Assembly: GCA_964023205.1 (NCBI GenBank)
Contig: OZ026847.1
Span: forward strand, 7,252,819 to 7,316,818
Direction: 5' to 3'
From: Lutraria lutraria
Lineage: Eukaryota > Mollusca > Bivalvia > Venerida > Mactridae
Length of the DNA: 64,000 nt
Each line of letters starts with the position of its first letter. Within the stretch, counting starts at the first letter, position 1. A program made the position numbers and the translations under genes. This document shows positions 54,001 through 60,000 of the stretch, piece by piece. A model generated the notes under the pieces. The model was not told the DNA's origin and made no database searches. It was given only the letters and a program-made list of their open reading frames with translations.

Positions 54001-57000
54001 GGTATATTGGAATCACTTTGTCGGTCGGTCGTTGGTCGGTCTGTCGGTCCGTCCGCATAAAGTTTGTGGAGCGAACTACTTCCACAATTTTTAAGCTATT
54101 GCAATGAAACTTGGTATATGTTATCACCATCAAGTGTAGACGTGCAAGACACAATTTTCATGCCCAGCGATTCACTCATTGCAGAGTTATGTTCCCGTGA
54201 ACTTAACCATATGGTGTAATATTGCAGTATTAGGGTCAAAGCGGCGGCGGGGGTATAAGTCACCTCTGTGACAGCTCTAATTTAATGTTCTCTCCATCTT
54301 GATGTTTGTTAGGACTCTCAGAAGCTTCTGTACATAAATTTGGTCTCAGTGTACATTGTTAATCTGACTGTTACATGTAGAGTTGTTGCCCTTGGCTTCA
54401 ATTGTTAACCATGTTTTCACACTTTCAGTTAATATGAACTTAGTAATAATGTACTACATTTGTGATCCGGAAAATAGTGTAGACTGTAAATATGGATGTT
54501 TAATATTATATTGTTTATACGTTAAGTCATGGGCCACAACTGTTTACTTAATCATCAAATTTATTATTCTAAATTCTAAAATGGTAAGGTATGATTTGTT
54601 ACCATTAAGGTTGATGACTATGTACATGTTTTGTATTTATTTGAAATGAATGCATACTCCCATCTACAATGCATACTACATTCCGTACCCTAGTATTTAT
54701 ACACACTTATTTATAATAATGATGGATTTTCATTTCAGTATGGTGTTAATTTGGGTGACATGCAATTTTTATACATTGATTTAGTAATAACAACAACTAT
54801 AGCCATTCTCAGTAAGTGACAAATTCGTTTAGTCTTTTTTTTTACAATTTTTTAACATTTCATTGGACATAGTTAAGTTGTTATTGACACCTTCTCAATG
54901 GCCATGGCCACTAGCTTACCCCGAAGGCAAGAAATACTCAAGTAATTCCTTGTGTTGTAAAAATGATATTCATGTACATTAGGAAAGTATGAATAATCAG
55001 TTAAAAATGTTTTCAACACAATGAAGCAGATTGGTTTAAAAGTCACAAATATGGCCACAAAAGAGCACTGTACCCATAATTTATGGTCTCCCTCATATTC
55101 AAACATGTAGTCTTCCTTCAATGAAAGATGGAAGCTTTGAATTTATTTATTCTTCCTGTTGCAAAATTATCTTTTTTTTAAAATGAAAAAGCTAACATAT
55201 GAATATGGAAAGCTTCCCCTCATTTATTGCAGGTATGCATCTAACCGCTGCTGTAATATCATTTGAGTGAAATTGTTGAAAAATGTTAAGCGTCTGGTTT
55301 TTTTTTTATTTCAGTGGGTTATACAAAGGCTTATGAGAGACTAGCTGTACGGCGACCTGATGGTTCTCTTATGAAAGCTACAAATTTGCTTTCAATACTC
55401 CTACAAGTTGTCTGTGCTGCTATATTCCAAACTGCAGCTTTAATGTATCTGAAGAACCAATCATGGTACTATCCATTGTCTTCTTTATTTTCTAGCTCAC
55501 CTGAGCATGTAGTGCTCAGAGAGCTATTGGGATCAATCAATGCCTGGCGCCCGGCATGGACAATTGAGGTTGTTAACACTCTAGAGGTCACAGTTTTGAT
55601 TGGATCTTTATCAAACCTTGTCAGAAAGTTTGTCTCTATGATATCTTGGACAGAAACAAAAATTAGGTTACCTGGTCAAATCATAAGTAAACCTTGATAA
55701 CACTGTAGAGACATAATTTTTATCAAATCTTGATGAAAATTGCTCAAAATATCTGTTTTGATAAGTTCTTGGTCAGTGTTAAGCTCTGACTTACTTAAAC
55801 ATTGATATGAAAGCAGTTGCAATGATATCAAAATGTTGCAGTCTTTACTCAAGTGAGGGCGATTAAATGGCCATCATGGTCCTCTTGTTTCTTAGTATTG
55901 ATACCAGACACTTTCATTTTGTAAGATTGTCCTTCAATAACCTTTGCTTCGTTATGTACAGTACAACCTCCCCAGAGCATCCCTCTGTAGAGCAACAACC
56001 TCTCTATAACAACACCTCAAAATTTACCTAAGCTGATATTTAACCTCTGTTGTAGAGCAACAACCTCTCTGTAACAACACCTTCAAAATTTACCTAAGCT
56101 GATATTTAACCTCTGTAGAGCAACAACCTCTCTGTAACAACACCTTCAAAATGTACCTAAGCTGATATTTAACCTCTGTAGAGCAACAACCTCTCAGTAA
56201 CAACACCTTCAAAATTTACCTAAGCTGATATTTAACCTCTGTAGAGCAACAACCTCCCTGTAACAACACCTTCAAAATTTACCTAAGCTGATATTTAACC
56301 TCTGTAGAGCAACAACCTCTCTGTAACAACACCTTCAAAACCTAAGCTGATTTTAACCTCTGTAGAGCAACAACCTCTAAACAACAGCCAATATTTGCAG
56401 CTCACACAGGTGGTTGCTCTACAGAGATTGTACTGTAATGACATTTATTATTTTCCTGGTAGTCATTTCATAATGCATCTCTGTATGTTTGCTTTTAGTC
56501 TGTCTACTACTGAAGGTAACTGAACCCTCGCAAATTACTTATCAAATTTCTTCTAAATTTGAAATTGTCTTTAAATTATGTTTCTGTTCTACAGGTACAC
56601 TCAGGTGGAGCCTGAAGGTGGAGAAATGAAAGTTTGCTGGGAAGGAACTATTATATTCATATCATCATCATTCCAGTATATTGTTGTAGCTTTTGTCTTC
56701 TCCAAAGGTCCTCCTTTCCGTCAACCAATCTATACAAATGGTAATGTATTTTGATAAAATAATATAATTCAAGAATTGATGACCTTACATTAACTTCATG
56801 TTATCATCATATTTAATCTCAAAACACAGTTGTTTTATATCAGGTTCAGCTGTTTAAGTTAGTTACAGTTATCACCTTGTCTTGTGGTCGTATGACGTGT
56901 GTCGTCAACTATTGTTAAAGTCCCATAATCATGTAAATTTATCGGTCGTAATAGTTTCTATTTGTCCTATAACAGAGGTATCCGGGGCGTTTTCCTCGCA

Positions 57001-60000
57001 TGCATATACTTTATAGCAAGAAGAAATGTTTCCGAAACCAGTATCGTATTTTTATCAATATCATTGAAATGAATACTATTTATAGAACAGGCTGACAGCT
57101 GTGTTTTACCGCAGTCAAGTTATGCACACGGCATAAAGTGACGTCACGCGTTCTATTTATTTAAAGTTTACAAAAGCAAAATTCACAGTGAAATGAGTGT
57201 TTTTAGAAGAAAAGGGGCTTGTTTCGTCGGTAATAATTATCTTGGGATAATATCAGCAATTGTTTGTTTTTTGCATATATTTTGTATAGCAAAAAGCTAA
57301 TGGGGCTTTAAAATCAAATCTTTGAAATCACTGATTCACTCACTTGTTTTGTATAGACTATTATAGGGATTAAGTCTTCAAATCTTTTTTACCAAAAGCA
57401 CAGATGGCTTAATAGTTCAGATATTTCTTGTGGTACATTGTCTTGTGGTCTTCTACCCTTATTGTTTAAACTATACCCCTTGGGTCATACTTTGATTCTG
57501 ATTAATCCAACAGAAATGCCTCACTTGATAGAATGACTAAACTACAGGGTGGGGGGGGGGTTAGTTTCTGTAGATGTTCAGAGATTATGTTTAGATGACA
57601 CCAAATATTCAGACTTGTTTTGCAGCATGGGGTATCAAAGAATTAATTTTTCTAATAGTCTCATGTATTTCCCATTTGAATGTGCTGTGAATTTATGAGT
57701 CTTTACACAAATTTAAGATCCCTAGGAAAGATATAAAAAACACATTGAATTTTAGCTTGTCCAGTTTAATGTCTTACTTCACTAATACACATAATGTAGC
57801 AGCTGTTGTTAAAATATATTCATGTATGTAACAATCCCAACATTGATGAAGTATTACAATATTAGTATAATTACCATTTATTGTTATTATCGTACAACCT
57901 TATGTGATGATATTTATCTGTATTTTGACAGTTTTTACAATGTTTCATGTTTCAGTTCCTTATTTGGTGAGTTTGTTGATGTTGACGGGATTCTCTGTGT
58001 TCCTTGTTATGTCTCCATGGAAACAGTTGCAGGAATTCTTCACTGTAAGTTCTTTTATCATTTTGGCAGTCATGTAAATTGTACTGAGGGAAATTTTTGA
58101 TGCCCCCATATCGATAGATTGGGGGTATATTGTTTTTGGTCTGTCAGTCTGTCTGTACCAAACTTAACCTTGCCTATAAAATCAAAACACTTCTACCTAC
58201 AGTCATCAAACTTCATATGTAGGTTCCTCATGGCAACCTGTACAGGACCTGTGCATTTTAAGGTCAGTAGGTCAAAGTCACGCAGAGGGGGCATTGTGTT
58301 TCAAAAACACATCTTGTTTTGTTAAAACTTTCATTTACATAACTATTGCAGGAGAGACAGTATTCCGGATACTAGTATATCTGGAATTCCAGATTTATCT
58401 GTGTTCTGAAACAGCTATGAATGCTGAGCAAAATAAAAGTTATTTGATGAAAATATCTCAAGAAATAACAAAGTTGTGGTCAATTTAATCTGTTCTGAAG
58501 GATTTTCTTTAATACAAACTGAGTTAAATATGGAAACAATGCAGTTGAATGCTTCTTGTTTGGCTAAAATGTTCGGCTGTGTATGATTTTCACGATTATT
58601 AATTTGGTTCTATTCCATGTTCACTATTTTCAAATGATTTATTCTGATAGATTTTAAATGACCATCTTCACTATGATAATTAAAAATATATTTTATTCTT
58701 TAAGCCCATTTCATCCAAGTAAGTTCATATTGGCTTTTGGACTAAGTTGATACAAAATTAAAGGAATTCGTTTGATAACTCTTTAACTATTCATGTTAAT
58801 ATTTTTGTTGACCTTGAAGCTCTGTGAGTACTTACATTGTGGTTTGTTTTCAGTTAATGGACTTAAATGATACAACAGTACTGTTCCGAGGAGCCTTGTT
58901 TGCTATTATTGGTGGACATTTGATTATAGCTGTACTGGTTGAGGTAGGTATATTTCAGTTGATATTGTTTAGATAAAGTTTTGGATAAAGTCAAATAATC
59001 TGATGTTCACTGTTGCTGCATTCTGATGTCACTGTTGATGTATTGTGATTTTCACTGTTGATGTATTATGATGTTCACTGTTGATGTATTGTGATTTTCA
59101 CTGTTGATGCCTTCTGATGTTCACTGTTGATGTATTGTGATTTTCACTGTTGATGCCTTCTGATGTTCACTGTTGATGTATTGTGATTTTCACTGTTGAT
59201 GTATTCTGATGTTCACTGTTGATGTATTGTGATGTTCACTGTTGATGCCTTCTGATGTTCACTGTTGATGTATTCTGATGTTCACTGTTGATGTATTGTG
59301 ATGTTCACTGTTGATGTATTGTGATGTTCACTGTTGATGTATTCTGATGTTCACTGTTGATGTATTCTGATGTTCACTGTTGATGTATTGTGATGTTCAC
59401 TGTTGATGCCCTCTGATGTTCACTGTTGATGCCTTCTGATGTTAATGTATTGATATGCTAAGAGACTGATACCCAGTTGTTTGACCATTGACCCTGACAT
59501 TCAACGCTGGATGTCTGGTTGAATTATGTTGTATTAGAATTGTTGCTTTCATTAATGAACATACAATAATTATCAATTTTGATGATTGCCTTTTATATTG
59601 TTGATTAATATTTAATAATCCACTGTTTGTTTAAATTATAAGTTCATCTAAACACTGAGTGCTTCTTTGTGAAATGTTTGACTTTTTTAATGTCTTCCAA
59701 TAATTCTCCATAATTTATTTTTCCTTTTGAATTCTTATTACTTGAACAGTATGTGACACCATTTATTTCGCTGTACATTTATTATCAATAATATGTAGAG
59801 ACATCATGTTCTTGATTTAATAGTATATATTATGTAGGACAAGTTTGAATATGGGTCATCTGCCATGGGTCAAAAACTTGGTCACCAGGTCAAATCTTAG
59901 AAAAACCTTGTTAACACTGTAAATGTCATGATTTTGATTGAATCTTCACCAAACCATGTCAGAATGTTTAATGATATGTAGGACAAGTTCAAGCATGGGT

